The notes: generated from the sequence alone by a model not told the origin. A DNA stretch of 64,000 nucleotides from Cedecea neteri NBRC 105707 = ATCC 33855 (GCF_001571265.1 NZ_BCTL01000007.1:141588-205587), one strand, 5' to 3'. Shown: positions 42,917-54,634, counted from the stretch's first letter. A program made the numbers and translations.

Positions 42917-43705
42917 GTGATTGATAAGTCTGCCTTTATTCATCCAACCGCTATTGTGGAAGAAGGTGCCATTATTGGTGCTAACGTTCACATTGGCCCG
43001 TTTTGTCTCGTAGGTCCAAACGTTGAAATCGGCGAAGGCACGGTTCTGAAATCTCATGTTGTCGTCAATGGTCATACTAAAATCGGCCGTGACAATGAGA
43101 TCTACCAGTTCGCGTCTATCGGTGAAGTTAACCAGGATCTGAAATATGCGGGTGAACCAACTCGCGTGGAAATTGGCGATCGCAACCGCATTCGCGAAAG
43201 CGTCACCATCCACCGCGGTACGGTGCAAGATGCTGGATTAACGAAGGTGGGAAGCGATAACCTGCTGATGATCAATGCGCACGTTGCGCATGATTGCCAG
43301 ATTGGCGATCGCGTTATCCTTGCGAACAATGCAACGCTCGCGGGTCACGTGCAAATCGGGGATCACGCTATCATCGGCGGAATGACCGCGGTGCATCAGT
43401 TCTGCATCATCGGCGCTCATGTGATGGTTGGCGGCTGTTCCGGCGTAGCTCAGGACGTTCCTCCTTACGTTATCGCGCAGGGTAACCATGCGACACCGTT
43501 TGGCGTGAACATTGAAGGCCTGAAGCGTCGCGGTTTCAGCAAAGAGGCGCTGCACGCTATTCGTAACGCCTACAAGATCCTCTATCGCAGCGGCAAAACG
43601 CTTGAAGAGGCGAAGCCGGAAATTGCTGAAATTGCAGCTCAGCATCCGGAAGTAAACGCATTTGTTGAATTCTTTGCGCGCTCCACGCGCGGTCTGATTC
43701 GTTAA
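42917..43705 (+). CDS. lpxA: UDP-N-acetylglucosamine acyltransferase
   Basis: LpxA starts lipid A synthesis by adding hydroxymyristoyl to UDP-GlcNAc. The 262 residues form a left-handed beta-helix with hexapeptide repeats ([20 protein letters not shown] ... VLKSHVVVN). The catalytic histidine sits in [14 protein letters not shown] (about residue 125). The start is GTG at 42917 with GGGAGG upstream, as in E. coli. The TAA stop abuts the lpxB ATG. Confidence 0.97.
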   Translation: MIDKSAFIHPTAIVEEGAIIGANVHIGPFCLVGPNVEIGEGTVLKSHVVVNGHTKIGRDNEIYQFASIGEVNQDLKYAGEPTRVEIGDRNRIRESVTIHRGTVQDAGLTKVGSDNLLMINAHVAHDCQIGDRVILANNATLAGHVQIGDHAIIGGMTAVHQFCIIGAHVMVGGCSGVAQDVPPYVIAQGNHATPFGVNIEGLKRRGFSKEALHAIRNAYKILYRSGKTLEEAKPEIAEIAAQHPEVNAFVEFFARSTRGLIR

Positions 43706-44854
43706 ATGAAGCCTGATCGTCCCCTCACGATTGCCCTGGTCGCCGGAGAAACTTCCGGCGATATTCTTGGTGCCGGACTTATTCGCGAACTGAAAGCTCG
43801 GATGCCTGATGCCCGCTTTGTTGGCGTGGCCGGGCCGCTTATGCAGGCCGAAGGTTGTGAAGCCTGGTATGAAATGGAAGAGCTTGCGGTCATGGGCATC
43901 GTTGAAGTGCTTGGCCGTTTACGTCGCCTGCTTCAGATCCGCAGTGACCTCACGAAACGCTTCACCGAACTGCAGCCCGATGTCTTTGTTGGCATCGATG
44001 CTCCGGATTTCAACATTACCCTTGAAGGCAACCTCAAGAAGCAGGGGATCCGCACGATCCACTACGTCAGTCCGTCCGTTTGGGCATGGCGGCAAAAACG
44101 TGTTTTCAAAATTGGCAGAGCGACCGATCTGGTACTGGCTTTTCTGCCTTTCGAAAAAGCGTTTTACGACCGGTTTAACGTCCCGTGTCGCTTCATCGGG
44201 CACACCATGGCGGATGCCATGCCGCTCGATCCTGATAAAAATGCTGCTCGCGCTACGTTAGGCATTGCGGCAGATGCAAAATGCCTGGCGCTATTGCCCG
44301 GCAGCCGTGGTGCTGAGGTCGAAATGCTCAGCGCGGACTTCCTGAGAACCGCCCAGTTGCTGCGTAAGCGCTGGCCTGCGCTGGAAGTCGTGGTGCCGCT
44401 GGTGAATGCAAAACGTCGCGAGCAGTTTGAAAAGATCAAGGCTGAGATTGCCCCAGAGCTACACGTCCATCTGCTTGATGGGAAAGCACGTGAAGCAATG
44501 ATCGCCAGCGATGCAGCGCTTCTGGCCTCCGGCACGGCCGCGCTTGAATGTATGTTGGCGAAATGTCCGATGGTCGTTGGCTATCGCATGAAGCCGTTTA
44601 CGTTCTGGCTGGCGAAGCGACTGGTGAAAACCGATTACGTTTCATTGCCAAATTTACTGGCAGGCCGCGAGCTGGTTAAAGAACTACTGCAAAATGAATG
44701 TGAGCCTATCGGGCTTGCCTGCGCGCTGGAGCCGCTGCTGGAAGATGGGGCTGTCAGCCATCAGATGCACGACACCTTCCGGGATTTGCATCAACAGATC
44801 CGTTGTAATGCGGACAAACAGGCGGCTGACGCCGTGCTGGAGCTGGCTCAATGA
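43706..44854 (+). CDS. lpxB: lipid-A-disaccharide synthase
   Basis: LpxB joins UDP-diacylglucosamine and lipid X into the lipid A disaccharide; it is a GT-B glycosyltransferase (GT19) bound to the inner membrane face. The 382 residues equal the E. coli length, with [15 protein letters not shown] near the start, [37 protein letters not shown] and [24 protein letters not shown]. It starts directly after the lpxA stop, and its TGA overlaps the rnhB ATG. Confidence 0.97.
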   Translation: MKPDRPLTIALVAGETSGDILGAGLIRELKARMPDARFVGVAGPLMQAEGCEAWYEMEELAVMGIVEVLGRLRRLLQIRSDLTKRFTELQPDVFVGIDAPDFNITLEGNLKKQGIRTIHYVSPSVWAWRQKRVFKIGRATDLVLAFLPFEKAFYDRFNVPCRFIGHTMADAMPLDPDKNAARATLGIAADAKCLALLPGSRGAEVEMLSADFLRTAQLLRKRWPALEVVVPLVNAKRREQFEKIKAEIAPELHVHLLDGKAREAMIASDAALLASGTAALECMLAKCPMVVGYRMKPFTFWLAKRLVKTDYVSLPNLLAGRELVKELLQNECEPIGLACALEPLLEDGAVSHQMHDTFRDLHQQIRCNADKQAADAVLELAQ

Positions 44855-45447
44855 TCGAATTTGTTTACCCGCATACGCACCTTGTCGCCGGCGTGGATGA
44901 AGTAGGACGCGGGCCTTTGGTTGGCGCCGTTGTCACTGCGGCAGTGATCCTCGATCCGGCAAGGCCGATTATTGGGCTGGCGGATTCGAAAAAATTATCT
45001 GAAAAACGCCGTCTGGCGCTGTATGACGAAATCGTCGAAAAGGCATTGAGCTGGAGTCTGGGCCGCGCCGAGCCGGACGAGATCGACAACATCAACATTT
45101 TGCACGCCACGATGCTGGCCATGCAACGTGCGGTTGCGGGCCTGAATATTGTGCCTGAATACGTGCTGATTGACGGCAATCGCTGTCCGGCGCTGCCTAT
45201 GCCTTCGCTGGCTGTAGTAAAAGGCGACAGCCGGGTGGCAGAAATCAGCGCGGCGTCAATACTTGCCAAAGTCACGCGCGATCGTGAAATGGCCGAGTTG
45301 GATCTCAGTTTCCCGCAATACGGTTTTGCTCAGCACAAGGGCTACCCAACCGCTTTTCATCTCGAAAAGCTTGCCGAGCATGGTGCAACTGAGCATCATC
45401 GCCGCAGCTTTGGCCCCGTCAAACGCGCGCTTGGGCTCGTCTCCTGA
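44851..45447 (+). CDS. rnhB: ribonuclease HII
   Basis: RNase HII nicks DNA at embedded ribonucleotides to start ribonucleotide excision repair. The 198 residues match E. coli. [22 protein letters not shown] carries the first catalytic aspartate and glutamate, with VLIDGNRCP and [25 protein letters not shown] holding the others. Its ATG overlaps the lpxB stop (ATGA). dnaE begins 34 bases downstream. Confidence 0.97.
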   Translation: MIEFVYPHTHLVAGVDEVGRGPLVGAVVTAAVILDPARPIIGLADSKKLSEKRRLALYDEIVEKALSWSLGRAEPDEIDNINILHATMLAMQRAVAGLNIVPEYVLIDGNRCPALPMPSLAVVKGDSRVAEISAASILAKVTRDREMAELDLSFPQYGFAQHKGYPTAFHLEKLAEHGATEHHRRSFGPVKRALGLVS

Positions 45448-45481
45448 GCGTTAGTAGCTGATATAGAGTAATTGGTGAGAG

Positions 45482-48400
45482 ATGGCTGAACCACGTTTCA
45501 TTCACCTTCGGGTGCACAGCGACTATTCCATGATTGACGGGCTGGCTAAGACCGGGCCGCTGGTAAAAAAAGCCGCGGCGCTGGGAATGCCTGCTCTCGC
45601 TATCACCGATTTCACCAACCTTTGTGGTTTGGTCAAATTCTACGGTTCCGGTCACGGCGCCGGTATCAAGCCAATCATAGGTGCGGACTTCAACGTTGCC
45701 AACGAGCTGTTGGGCGATGAGCTTAGCCATTTGACGGTGCTAGCCGCGAACAATGAAGGCTATCAAAACCTCACTTTACTGATCTCTCGCGCCTACCAGC
45801 GTGGCTACGGCGCGGCAGGTCCGATTATCGATCGTGAATGGCTGGTAGAGTTAAACGAAGGGCTGATCCTGCTCTCCGGCGGGCGCATGGGAGATATTGG
45901 CAAAAGCCTGCTTCGTGGAAACCAGCCGTTGGTCGATCAGTGTCTGGAATTCTGGCAGCAGCATTTTGCCGATCGCTTCTATCTGGAATTGATTCGTACC
46001 GGCCGAGTGGATGAAGAGAACTATCTTCACGCTGCCGTAGCGCTGGCCGACGAACGCGGTCTGCCGGTGGTGGCAACTAACGACGTCCGCTTTATTGATG
46101 CCGGAGACTTTGACGCGCATGAAATCCGCGTAGCTATCCACGACGGCTTCACGCTGGACGATCCTAAGCGCCCGCGCAATTACTCCGCTCAGCAGTACAT
46201 GCGTAGCGAAGAAGAGATGTGCGAGCTGTTCTCGGATATCCCTGAAGCGCTGGAAAACAGTGTCGAAATCGCCAAACGTTGTAACGTTACCGTGCGCCTT
46301 GGTGAGTACTTCCTGCCGCAATTCCCGACCGGTGATATGAGCACCGAAGACTTCCTGGTCATGAAATCGAAAGAGGGGCTGGAGGAGCGTCTTGAATTCC
46401 TGTTCCCTGATCCTGACGAGCGAGCCCAAAAGCGTCCTGAATACGACGAGCGTCTGGACATCGAGCTGCAGGTTATTAACCAAATGGGGTTCCCCGGCTA
46501 CTTCCTGATCGTGATGGAGTTTATCCAGTGGTCCAAGGATAACGGCGTGCCTGTGGGGCCGGGGCGTGGTTCCGGTGCGGGTTCGCTGGTGGCCTATGCG
46601 CTGAAAATCACCGATCTTGATCCGCTTGAGTTTGACCTACTGTTCGAACGTTTCCTTAACCCGGAACGTGTTTCGATGCCTGACTTCGACGTCGATTTTT
46701 GCATGGAAAAACGCGACCAGGTTATCGACCACGTATCGGAAATGTATGGCCGTGAAGCCGTTTCGCAGATCATTACCTTCGGTACGATGGCGGCGAAAGC
46801 GGTTATTCGTGACGTAGGCCGCGTGCTCGGCCACCCTTACGGCTTTGTCGATCGTATCTCCAAGCTGGTTCCACCGGATCCCGGCATGACGCTGGCGAAA
46901 GCCTTCGAGGCCGAGCCTCAATTGCCGGAGATCTACGAGGCTGACGAAGAGGTTAAAGCGCTGATCGACATGGCGCGCAAGCTGGAAGGTGTCACGCGTA
47001 ACGCCGGTAAGCACGCCGGGGGCGTGGTGATCGCGCCAACCAAAATCACCGATTTTGCGCCGCTTTATTGTGACGATCAGGGGCAACATCCGGTTACCCA
47101 GTTTGATAAGAACGACGTTGAATACGCCGGTCTGGTGAAGTTTGACTTCCTGGGGCTGCGTACGCTGACGATCATCGACTGGGCGCTGAAAATGATCAAC
47201 CCGCGTCGGGCAAAGCAGGGCCTGGAGCCGATTGATATCGCTGCGATCCCGCTCGAAGATAAGAAAAGCTTCGACATGCTGCAGCGCTCGGAAACTACTG
47301 CAGTCTTCCAGCTTGAATCGCGCGGTATGAAGGACCTGATTAAGCGCCTGCAGCCCGACTGCTTCGAAGATATGATCGCACTTGTGGCGCTGTTCCGTCC
47401 TGGCCCGCTGCAGTCAGGGATGGTAGATAACTTCATCGACCGTAAGCATGGGCGTGAAGAGATCTCTTATCCGGACGTGGAGTGGCAGCACGAAAGCCTG
47501 AAACCTGTACTGGAGCCAACCTACGGCATCATCCTGTATCAGGAACAGGTTATGCAGATTGCCCAGGTGCTTTCCGGTTATACCCTCGGCGGCGCGGATA
47601 TGCTTCGCCGTGCGATGGGTAAAAAGAAACCGGAAGAGATGGCCAAGCAGCGCGGCACCTTTGAAGAGGGCGCGATCAAAAACGGCGTCGACGGCGAGCT
47701 GTCGATGAAAATCTTTGACCTGGTAGAGAAATTTGCCGGGTACGGCTTTAACAAATCGCACTCCGCTGCCTATGCTTTGGTTTCGTACCAGACGCTGTGG
47801 CTTAAGGCGCACTATCCGGCAGAGTTTATGGCGGCCGTTATGACCGCAGACATGGATAACACCGAGAAAGTGGTGGGCCTGGTGGACGAATGCTGGCGCA
47901 TGGGGCTGAAAGTCCTGTCGCCGGACATTAACTCTGGTCTTTATCATTTCCACGTCAACGATGACGGGGAAATTGTTTACGGTATCGGCGCGATCAAAGG
48001 CGTGGGTGAAGGCCCGATTGAAGCCATTATCGAAGCACGTAATCAGGGCGGGCATTTCCTCGATCTCTTTGATTTGTGCGCGCGTTCCGATATCAAAAAG
48101 CTGAATCGCAGGGTGCTGGAAAAACTCATTATGTCCGGGGCATTTGACCGGCTTGGGCCACACCGTGCGGCACTGATGAACGCTTTAGGTGATGCGCTGA
48201 AAGCGGCCGACCAGCACGCGAAAGCGGAAGCTATCGGCCAGGCGGATATGTTTGGCGTCCTGGCTGAAGAGCCTGAGCAGGTCGAAAAATCCTACGCCAG
48301 CGTGATCCCATGGCCGGATCATGTGGTGCTGGAAGGGGAGCGTGAAACGCTTGGGCTGTATCTTACCGGCCACCCGATTAACCAGTACCTGAAAGAAATT

Positions 48401-48964
48401 GAGCGCTATGTCGGTGGCATGCGCCTGAAAGAGATGCACCCGACAGAACGTGGTAAAATGACCACGGCTGCGGGTCTGGTGATTGCTTCGCGGGTGATGG
48501 TCACCAAGCGGGGGAATCGCATCGGCATCTGTACGCTGGACGACCGTTCCGGCCGTCTGGAAGTGATGTTATTCACAGATGCACTAGAAAAATACCAGCA
48601 TCTGCTGGAAAAAGACCGTATCCTGATCGTCAGCGGACAGGTCAGCTTTGATGACTTCAGCGGAGGGCTTAAAATGACGGCCCGCGAGCTGATGGACATC
48701 GACGAAGCCCGTGAAAAGTACGCGCGTGGGCTTGCTATCTCGCTGACGGACAGGCAAATTGATGACCAGCTTTTAAACCGTCTCCGTCAGTCTCTGGAAC
48801 CCCATCGTTCGGGGACAATTCCAGTACATCTCTACTATCAGAGGGTGGATGCACGAGCCCGGTTGCGCTTCGGTGCGACATGGCGTGTTTCCCCTAGCGA
48901 TCGTTTACTTAACGATCTGCGAACGCTGATTGGTTCGGAGCAGGTGGAACTGGAGTTTGACTAA
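45482..48964 (+). CDS. dnaE: DNA polymerase III alpha subunit
   Basis: DnaE is the replicative polymerase catalytic subunit. The 1160 residues equal the E. coli length. In order: PHP domain ([19 protein letters not shown] at the N-terminus), the C-family polymerase core with [16 protein letters not shown] and [13 protein letters not shown] (two catalytic aspartates near 401 and 403), the clamp-binding motif QADMF near residue 920, then the OB fold and tau-binding C-terminus. The ATG follows GGTGAGAG. accA starts 12 bases after the stop. Confidence 0.98.
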   Translation: MAEPRFIHLRVHSDYSMIDGLAKTGPLVKKAAALGMPALAITDFTNLCGLVKFYGSGHGAGIKPIIGADFNVANELLGDELSHLTVLAANNEGYQNLTLLISRAYQRGYGAAGPIIDREWLVELNEGLILLSGGRMGDIGKSLLRGNQPLVDQCLEFWQQHFADRFYLELIRTGRVDEENYLHAAVALADERGLPVVATNDVRFIDAGDFDAHEIRVAIHDGFTLDDPKRPRNYSAQQYMRSEEEMCELFSDIPEALENSVEIAKRCNVTVRLGEYFLPQFPTGDMSTEDFLVMKSKEGLEERLEFLFPDPDERAQKRPEYDERLDIELQVINQMGFPGYFLIVMEFIQWSKDNGVPVGPGRGSGAGSLVAYALKITDLDPLEFDLLFERFLNPERVSMPDFDVDFCMEKRDQVIDHVSEMYGREAVSQIITFGTMAAKAVIRDVGRVLGHPYGFVDRISKLVPPDPGMTLAKAFEAEPQLPEIYEADEEVKALIDMARKLEGVTRNAGKHAGGVVIAPTKITDFAPLYCDDQGQHPVTQFDKNDVEYAGLVKFDFLGLRTLTIIDWALKMINPRRAKQGLEPIDIAAIPLEDKKSFDMLQRSETTAVFQLESRGMKDLIKRLQPDCFEDMIALVALFRPGPLQSGMVDNFIDRKHGREEISYPDVEWQHESLKPVLEPTYGIILYQEQVMQIAQVLSGYTLGGADMLRRAMGKKKPEEMAKQRGTFEEGAIKNGVDGELSMKIFDLVEKFAGYGFNKSHSAAYALVSYQTLWLKAHYPAEFMAAVMTADMDNTEKVVGLVDECWRMGLKVLSPDINSGLYHFHVNDDGEIVYGIGAIKGVGEGPIEAIIEARNQGGHFLDLFDLCARSDIKKLNRRVLEKLIMSGAFDRLGPHRAALMNALGDALKAADQHAKAEAIGQADMFGVLAEEPEQVEKSYASVIPWPDHVVLEGERETLGLYLTGHPINQYLKEIERYVGGMRLKEMHPTERGKMTTAAGLVIASRVMVTKRGNRIGICTLDDRSGRLEVMLFTDALEKYQHLLEKDRILIVSGQVSFDDFSGGLKMTARELMDIDEAREKYARGLAISLTDRQIDDQLLNRLRQSLEPHRSGTIPVHLYYQRVDARARLRFGATWRVSPSDRLLNDLRTLIGSEQVELEFD

Positions 48965-48976
48965 AACAGGAATATT

Positions 48977-49936
48977 ATGAGTCTGAATTTCCTTGATTTC
49001 GAACAGCCGATTGCAGAGCTGGAAGCGAAAATCGATTCCCTGACGGCCGTTAGCCGCCAGGATGAAAAACTGGATATTAATCTGGACGAAGAAGTGCAGC
49101 GTCTGCGCGAGAAAAGCGTTGAGCTGACCCGCAAGATCTTCGCTGATTTAGGCGCATGGCAGATTGCGCAGCTGGCGCGCCATCCGCAGCGTCCGTACAC
49201 CCTGGATTATGTTCGTCTGGCTTTTGATGAGTTCGACGAACTGGCCGGTGACCGTGCCTATGCCGACGATAAAGCTATCGTGGGCGGTATTGCTCGTCTG
49301 GAAGGCCGTCCGGTGATGATCATTGGTCATCAGAAAGGGCGTGAAACCAAAGAGAAAATCCGTCGTAACTTCGGGATGCCGGCACCAGAAGGCTACCGCA
49401 AAGCGCTGCGCCTGATGGAAATGGCTGAACGTTTTAACATGCCGATCATTACCTTCATCGACACGCCGGGTGCATATCCGGGCGTTGGTGCCGAAGAACG
49501 TGGTCAGTCTGAAGCGATCGCCCGTAACCTGCGTGAAATGTCCCGCCTGAAAGTGCCTGTCATCTGTACCGTTATCGGTGAAGGTGGTTCCGGCGGTGCG
49601 CTGGCCATTGGCGTGGGCGACAAAGTGAATATGCTGCAGTACAGCACCTATTCCGTTATCTCCCCGGAAGGCTGCGCGTCCATTCTGTGGAAAAGCGCTG
49701 ATAAAGCTCCGCTGGCGGCAGAGGCAATGGGCATTGTTGCTCCGCGTCTGAAAGAGCTGAAGCTTATTGATACCGTGATTCCTGAGCCGCTGGGCGGCGC
49801 GCATCGTAACCCGGAAGTGATGGCTGCTTCCCTGCGTGCGCAGCTGCTGGCCGATCTGGCCGATCTCGATGTGCTAAATAAAGACGAGTTATTAAACCGT
49901 CGCTACCAGCGTCTGATGAGTTACGGTTACGCCTGA
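48977..49936 (+). CDS. accA: acetyl-CoA carboxylase carboxyltransferase alpha subunit
   Basis: AccA, with AccD, transfers the carboxyl group from biotin to acetyl-CoA to form malonyl-CoA. The 319 residues equal the E. coli length. The crotonase-like fold has [24 protein letters not shown] and [17 protein letters not shown], which make the oxyanion hole and CoA site. It lies 12 bases after dnaE and is followed by a terminator. Confidence 0.98.
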   Translation: MSLNFLDFEQPIAELEAKIDSLTAVSRQDEKLDINLDEEVQRLREKSVELTRKIFADLGAWQIAQLARHPQRPYTLDYVRLAFDEFDELAGDRAYADDKAIVGGIARLEGRPVMIIGHQKGRETKEKIRRNFGMPAPEGYRKALRLMEMAERFNMPIITFIDTPGAYPGVGAEERGQSEAIARNLREMSRLKVPVICTVIGEGGSGGALAIGVGDKVNMLQYSTYSVISPEGCASILWKSADKAPLAAEAMGIVAPRLKELKLIDTVIPEPLGGAHRNPEVMAASLRAQLLADLADLDVLNKDELLNRRYQRLMSYGYA

Positions 49937-49958
49937 TTTTATGCTGTAAAATAGCGAT

Positions 49959-49984
49959 AAGGGTCGGATTTTCCGGCCCTTTTT
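49959..49984 (+). terminator. rho-independent terminator of accA
   Basis: AGGGTCGG, loop ATTTT and CCGGCCCT form an 8-pair stem with one G-T pair and run into five T residues, 24 bases after the accA stop. Confidence 0.92.
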
Positions 49985-50052
49985 GCATTTATCGCTTCAT
50001 GGAAAACCCCATTGCGCTATGCTTAGCCAAGTGATTTTCCAGGAGGTGAACA

Positions 50053-52194
50053 TTGAATACTATTGCGATTATGGGGCCGCACGGCGTTTTCTATAAAGAC
50101 GAGCCCATCAAGGAACTGCATCGCGCGTTGGAGCTACAGGGTTTTCAGCTCATTTATCCGACCAACAGCACCGATCTGCTTAAGCTGATTGAGCACAACC
50201 CGCGCATCTGCGGCGTTGTCTTTGACTGGGACGAATACAGCCTCGATTTGTGCAGCGAAATCAACCTGCTGAACGAAAACCTGCCTCTGTATGCGTTTAT
50301 CAATACTCACTCCTCTTTGAACGTTAGCGTGAATGAAATGCGCATGGCGCTGTGGTTCTTCGAATATGCGCTGAGCGCGGCCGACGACATCGCCCTGCGT
50401 ATTCGCCAGTACACCGATGAGTACCTGGATACGATTACGCCGCCGCTGACCAAAGCGCTGTTCACCTATGTTAAAGAGGGGAAATATACCTTCTGTACGC
50501 CAGGACATATGGCCGGTACCGCCTACCAAAAAAGCCCGGTCGGCTGTCTGTTTTACGACTTCTTCGGTGGTAACACGCTGAAGGCGGATGTGTCGATTTC
50601 GGTCACGGAGCTGGGTTCACTGCTTGACCATACCGGCCCTCATCTGGAGGCAGAAGAGTATATCGCCCGCACCTTTGGCGCAGAGCAAAGCTATATGGTG
50701 ACCAACGGCACTTCGACGTCTAATAAGATTGTCGGTATGTATGCCGCGCCGTCCGGCAGCACGATTCTGGTCGATCGTAATTGCCATAAATCGCTGACCC
50801 ATCTGCTGATGATGACCAATCTGGTGCCCATCTGGCTGAAGCCAACGCGCAACGCGCTGGGGATCCTGGGGGGCATTCCGCAGCGTGAATTCACCCGGGA
50901 AAATATAGAGAAAAAGGTCTCTGAAACCCTGAATGCGCAGTGGCCGGTACACGCGGTTATCACCAACTCGACCTACGACGGGCTGCTGTACAACACCGAT
51001 TTCATCAAGAAAACGCTGGATGTGCCGTCGATTCATTTTGATTCAGCGTGGGTGCCTTATACCAACTTCCACCCGATTTATCAGGGAAAAAGCGGCATGA
51101 GCGGTGAGCGGGTGCCGGGGAAAATTATCTATGAAACGCAGTCAACCCATAAGCTGCTGGCGGCGTTCTCTCAGGCTTCACTGATTCACATAAAAGGTGA
51201 TTACGATGAAGAGACCTTTAATGAAGCCTACATGATGCATACCACCACTTCCCCGAGCTACCCGCTGGTGGCCTCGATTGAAACTGCCGCGGCGATGTTG
51301 CGCGGTAACACTGGTAAGCGGCTGATTAACCGCTCTGTTGAGCGCGCGCTGCATTTTCGTCGCGAAGTACAGCGTCTGCGTGAAGAGTCAGAAGACTGGT
51401 TTTTCGATATCTGGCAGCCCGATCATGTTGATGAGGCCGAGTGCTGGCCCATTGCACCCGGTGAAGAAGACTGGCATGGCTTTAGGGACGCTGACGCGGA
51501 TCACATGTATCTCGATCCTATCAAAGTCACTATTCTGACACCGGGCATGAGTGAGCTGGGAGAGATGGCGGAAGAGGGGATCCCGGCGGCGCTGGTGGCT
51601 AAGTTCCTCGATGAGAGAGGCGTTGTCGTCGAGAAAACCGGCCCGTATAACCTGCTGTTCCTGTTCAGTATCGGTATTGATAAGACAAAAGCGCTAAGCC
51701 TGCTGCGTGGGTTGACGGAGTTTAAGCGTTCTTACGATCTTAATCTTCGGGTGAAGAATATGCTGCCGGATCTGTACGCGGAAGATCCTGACTTTTATCG
51801 CAATATGCGTATCCAGACGCTGGCGCAGGGGATCCACAAGCTGATTAAGCAACATAACCTGCCAGACCTGATGCTGCGCGCTTTTGATGTCCTGCCTGAA
51901 ATGCGTATGACGCCGCATGAGGCTTATCAGCAGCAGGTTAAAGGCAACGTTGAAACGGTAGAGATAGAGGAACTGTTGGGCAGAGTGTCGGCCAATATGA
52001 TCCTGCCCTATCCGCCGGGAGTTCCGGTGGTTATGCCTGGAGAGGTGATCACCAAAGAGAGCCGCGCGGTGCTCGACTTCCTGCTGATGCTTTGCTCTGT
52101 TGGAGAGCATTATCCGGGCTTTGAAACGGACATCCATGGAGCAAAACTCGGTGAGGATGGCGTCTACAGAGTACGAGTCTTAAAAGAGGCTTGA
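50053..52194 (+). CDS. ldcC: lysine decarboxylase (constitutive type)
   Basis: LdcC decarboxylates lysine to cadaverine with PLP. The 713 residues match E. coli LdcC in length and position after accA, which separates it from the acid-induced CadA. It has an N-terminal wing (response-regulator-like) domain (1-130), then the PLP domain with the lysine in STHKLLAAFSQ near residue 367 and HFDSAWVPYTNFHPIY upstream. The start is TTG at 50053 with a perfect AGGAGG six bases upstream. yaeR follows. Confidence 0.95.
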   Translation: MNTIAIMGPHGVFYKDEPIKELHRALELQGFQLIYPTNSTDLLKLIEHNPRICGVVFDWDEYSLDLCSEINLLNENLPLYAFINTHSSLNVSVNEMRMALWFFEYALSAADDIALRIRQYTDEYLDTITPPLTKALFTYVKEGKYTFCTPGHMAGTAYQKSPVGCLFYDFFGGNTLKADVSISVTELGSLLDHTGPHLEAEEYIARTFGAEQSYMVTNGTSTSNKIVGMYAAPSGSTILVDRNCHKSLTHLLMMTNLVPIWLKPTRNALGILGGIPQREFTRENIEKKVSETLNAQWPVHAVITNSTYDGLLYNTDFIKKTLDVPSIHFDSAWVPYTNFHPIYQGKSGMSGERVPGKIIYETQSTHKLLAAFSQASLIHIKGDYDEETFNEAYMMHTTTSPSYPLVASIETAAAMLRGNTGKRLINRSVERALHFRREVQRLREESEDWFFDIWQPDHVDEAECWPIAPGEEDWHGFRDADADHMYLDPIKVTILTPGMSELGEMAEEGIPAALVAKFLDERGVVVEKTGPYNLLFLFSIGIDKTKALSLLRGLTEFKRSYDLNLRVKNMLPDLYAEDPDFYRNMRIQTLAQGIHKLIKQHNLPDLMLRAFDVLPEMRMTPHEAYQQQVKGNVETVEIEELLGRVSANMILPYPPGVPVVMPGEVITKESRAVLDFLLMLCSVGEHYPGFETDIHGAKLGEDGVYRVRVLKEA

Positions 52195-52251
52195 GCGCTT
52201 GCTTTGCAAGGAAGCGATGATTACCTTGCCTGAAGTGACTAAGGAGATTTT

Positions 52252-52641
52252 ATGCTGGGTTTAAAGCAAATTCATCACGTCGCGATTATCGCGTCGGACT
52301 ACGAACGCAGTAAGCAATTCTATTGCGATGTGCTGGAATTTACGCTGGAAGCGGAAGTCTACCGCAAAGAGCGGGACTCCTGGAAAGGCGATCTGGCGCT
52401 AAACGGCCAGTATGTTATTGAGCTGTTCTCTTTCCCATTTCCACCGGTACGCCCAAGCCGCCCGGAAGCCTGTGGGCTTCGGCATCTGGCATTCAGCGTG
52501 GAAAACATCGACCAGGCGATCACGCATCTCGAAAGCCACGGTGTGAAATGCGAGCCGATTCGCATCGACCCCTATACGAATAAACGTTTCACTTTCTTTA
52601 GCGATCCCGATGGCCTGCCGCTGGAACTTTATCAGCAGTAA
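52252..52641 (+). CDS. yaeR: VOC family metal-dependent protein YaeR
   Basis: YaeR is a small protein of the vicinal oxygen chelate (glyoxalase/dioxygenase) superfamily; its substrate is not known. The 129 residues show the paired beta-alpha-beta repeats: KQIHHVAIIASDYERSKQFY at the start, CGLRHLAFSVENIDQAITHLE in the middle and DPDGLPLELYQQ at the end, with the metal-binding histidines and glutamate. The ATG follows AAGGAG. It lies between ldcC and tilS as in E. coli. Confidence 0.93.
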   Translation: MLGLKQIHHVAIIASDYERSKQFYCDVLEFTLEAEVYRKERDSWKGDLALNGQYVIELFSFPFPPVRPSRPEACGLRHLAFSVENIDQAITHLESHGVKCEPIRIDPYTNKRFTFFSDPDGLPLELYQQ

Positions 52642-52660
52642 ACCTTGCCAGCGCTGCGAA

Positions 52661-52681
52661 TGCCCGGTAATTTGCCGGGCA
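52661..52681 (+). other. hairpin between yaeR and tilS
   Basis: TGCCCGG, loop TAATTTG and CCGGGCA form a perfect 7-pair stem 22 bases before the tilS ATG. No T-tract follows. tilS has only a poor ribosome binding site, so the hairpin may affect its translation. Confidence 0.4.
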
Positions 52682-52702
52682 AACCCTTCGTAACGACGAA
52701 CT

Positions 52703-54010
52703 ATGACTATCCGCGAACTTCAGTCTTTTCTGCATCCTCATCGCCAACTGCTGGTGGCGTTTAGCGGCGGGCTGGATTCGACCGTTCTGCTGCATCAACT
52801 GGTTACCCTGCGTGACACCTTGCAACCTGGACTGAATATCAGGGCGATGCATATCCATCACGGACTAAGCCCAAGGGCAGATAGCTGGGTAGAACATTGC
52901 CGGGCGCTTTGTGCTGCATGGCTAGTGCCCTTTGATGTGGCTCATGTACAGCTTCCTCCCGGTGGGCAGGGGATAGAAGGGGAGGCCAGATCGGCTCGCT
53001 ATCAGGCGTTATCGGATTCGCTCCGGTCAGGAGAAGTGTTGCTCACGGCGCAGCATTTGGACGACCAGTGTGAGACCTTCCTGCTGGCGCTTAAACGTGG
53101 AAGTGGCCCGGCCGGGCTGGCGTCTATGCCCTCTATTCTGCCTTTTAGCAACACGTTATTACTGCGCCCGCTATTGTCGACTTTGCGTTTGCAGCTTGAA
53201 GAGTGGGCTTATGCTCACCAGCTAAGCTGGATTGAAGACGAAAGTAATCAGGACGATAAATATGATCGGAATTTCCTGCGCCTGAGAGTCGTTCCCCTTT
53301 TGCAGCAGCGGTGGCCACATTTTTCCCGCAGCGTTGCCCGCAGCGCTGAGTTATGCGGCGAGCAGGAACAGCTTCTTGACGAGCTGCTTGCTGAACAGCT
53401 GGATAACTTGATGTCGCCCCAGGGCGCATTGCGTATTGAGCCGATGTTGACGATGAGCGAAACCAGACGATTTGCCCTGCTGCGACGCTGGCTGGCACAC
53501 CATCGTGCCGCGATGCCGTCCCGGGCTTCTCTGCAGCGTTTATGGCAGGAAGTTGCCTTAAGTCGGGAAGATGCCAATCCTCGCCTTCGCCTGGGGGAGC
53601 ATGAAATCAGGCGTTTTCAGGGGGAGCTGTATTGGGTTCCGCTGTTCAACGTCGATCGAAATAAAAGCTATCTATGGCCTGCGCCTTACCAACCTCTGAA
53701 TCTTCCAGAGCTGGGAATGGTTTCTCTCAGCGCTAAGGGAATGGCGGTACGTGCGCCAGCAGAAGGCGAAATCGTCAGTCTGCGCTTTAAGGCGCCAGGT
53801 TTGCTGCATATTGTCGGCAGGGATAAAGGGCGGACGCTGAAAAAAATCTGGCAGGAACTGCGGATTCCTCCGTGGGAGAGAGATGCCACGCCGCTGCTGT
53901 TTTATGGCGAGCAGCTTATTGCTGCGCCTGGCGCTTTTGTTACCCGCGAGGGGCAAGTCACGGAACATTCATGCTGGCACATAGACTGGCAAAAGGGAGT
54001 TGAACAATGA
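52703..54010 (+). CDS. tilS: tRNA(Ile)-lysidine synthetase
   Basis: TilS attaches lysine to C34 of tRNA-Ile with anticodon CAU, so that it reads AUA and is charged with isoleucine. The 435 residues have the PP-loop ATPase motif [14 protein letters not shown] (residues 19-32), [28 protein letters not shown] and the C-terminal domain ending in the conserved [13 protein letters not shown] and KKIWQEL. The ATG 52703 has little Shine-Dalgarno support. Its TGA overlaps the ATG of the next gene. Confidence 0.96.
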   Translation: MTIRELQSFLHPHRQLLVAFSGGLDSTVLLHQLVTLRDTLQPGLNIRAMHIHHGLSPRADSWVEHCRALCAAWLVPFDVAHVQLPPGGQGIEGEARSARYQALSDSLRSGEVLLTAQHLDDQCETFLLALKRGSGPAGLASMPSILPFSNTLLLRPLLSTLRLQLEEWAYAHQLSWIEDESNQDDKYDRNFLRLRVVPLLQQRWPHFSRSVARSAELCGEQEQLLDELLAEQLDNLMSPQGALRIEPMLTMSETRRFALLRRWLAHHRAAMPSRASLQRLWQEVALSREDANPRLRLGEHEIRRFQGELYWVPLFNVDRNKSYLWPAPYQPLNLPELGMVSLSAKGMAVRAPAEGEIVSLRFKAPGLLHIVGRDKGRTLKKIWQELRIPPWERDATPLLFYGEQLIAAPGAFVTREGQVTEHSCWHIDWQKGVEQ

Positions 54011-54318
54011 AAAAAGTCGTACTGCTGCTTGGGCTAATGGCCTGCAGTTTACCCGCTCTGGCTAAAGGCGATGCACAAGCCGGGGAAGCAAAGGCCATCA
54101 CCTGTGTCGCCTGCCATGGCATGAGTGGGAAAGCGTCTGCCCCGCTCTATCCAAACATCGGTGGGCAGAGCGAAGCCTATCTGGAACACTCGCTTCAGGC
54201 TTATAAAAAAGGGGAGCGCAGCGGTGGGCAGGCAGAAATCATGAAGGCTTATGTCAGCGGTCTTTCAGACGAGGATATCTCTAATTTAGCGGCCTACTAC
54301 GCCTCAATGAAGCCCTAA
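54007..54318 (+). CDS. small periplasmic c-type cytochrome
   Basis: This is a 103-residue exported cytochrome c. A signal peptide (1-19, ending LPALA) leads to a single heme site CVACH (Cys33, Cys36, His37). The C-terminal [27 protein letters not shown] has the form of c4/c5-type (c553-like) domains, with Met79 the likely axial ligand. C13 in the signal peptide (LMAC) is a weak lipobox candidate. It overlaps the tilS stop by four bases (ATGA) and is followed by a strong terminator. K-12 has no such gene here. Its redox partner is unknown; maturation would need the Ccm system. Confidence 0.88.
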   Translation: MKKVVLLLGLMACSLPALAKGDAQAGEAKAITCVACHGMSGKASAPLYPNIGGQSEAYLEHSLQAYKKGERSGGQAEIMKAYVSGLSDEDISNLAAYYASMKP

Positions 54319-54355
54319 ACAAAACGGGCAGCCTCGATAGCTGCCCGTTTTGTTT
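54317..54355. terminator. bidirectional terminator between cytochrome c gene and rof
   Basis: A perfect 16-pair stem (AAACAAAACGGGCAGC and its complement) with loop CTCGATA lies between the convergent cytochrome c and rof genes, with A and T tracts in the stem on both sides. It can terminate both transcripts. Confidence 0.95.
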
Positions 54356-54373
54356 GATATGGGGTGACCAAAT

Positions 54374-54634
54374 TTATTCGACGCTCACCACGATAGTGCC
54401 AATTTCGGGGTGGCTAAAGCTGTTAATTTTATCGAGGCGTAACTCTCGCGTAGCGCCGGCATCATCAACAATCAGGTATTCGACGTTTTTACGAGAAACC
54501 AGGTCGCTCGCTTTGGCCTTGAAAGTCTCCCCGTCTTTTAACTCCAGCGTCAGTAACAAATGATGCTGGCAGGCGAGCTCGAGATTGTCATAATCATCAC
54601 AGTTGATGGGTTGATAGGCATCATTCATTGACAT
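54374..54634 (-). CDS. rof: Rho-binding anti-terminator Rof
   Basis: Rof (YaeO) binds the primary RNA site of Rho and inhibits Rho-dependent termination. The 86 residues match E. coli Rof: [25 protein letters not shown], then [17 protein letters not shown] and [16 protein letters not shown], an Sm-like fold. ATG 54634 (MSMNDAYQP) or 54628 (MNDAYQP) may be used; both overlap the yaeP stop, so translation is coupled to yaeP. Confidence 0.95.
   Translation of the reverse strand: MSMNDAYQPINCDDYDNLELACQHHLLLTLELKDGETFKAKASDLVSRKNVEYLIVDDAGATRELRLDKINSFSHPEIGTIVVSVE

Noticed and set aside
51000..51090. ldcC as the acid-induced CadA
   Set aside because: Length, the accA neighbour and absence of cadB point to LdcC.
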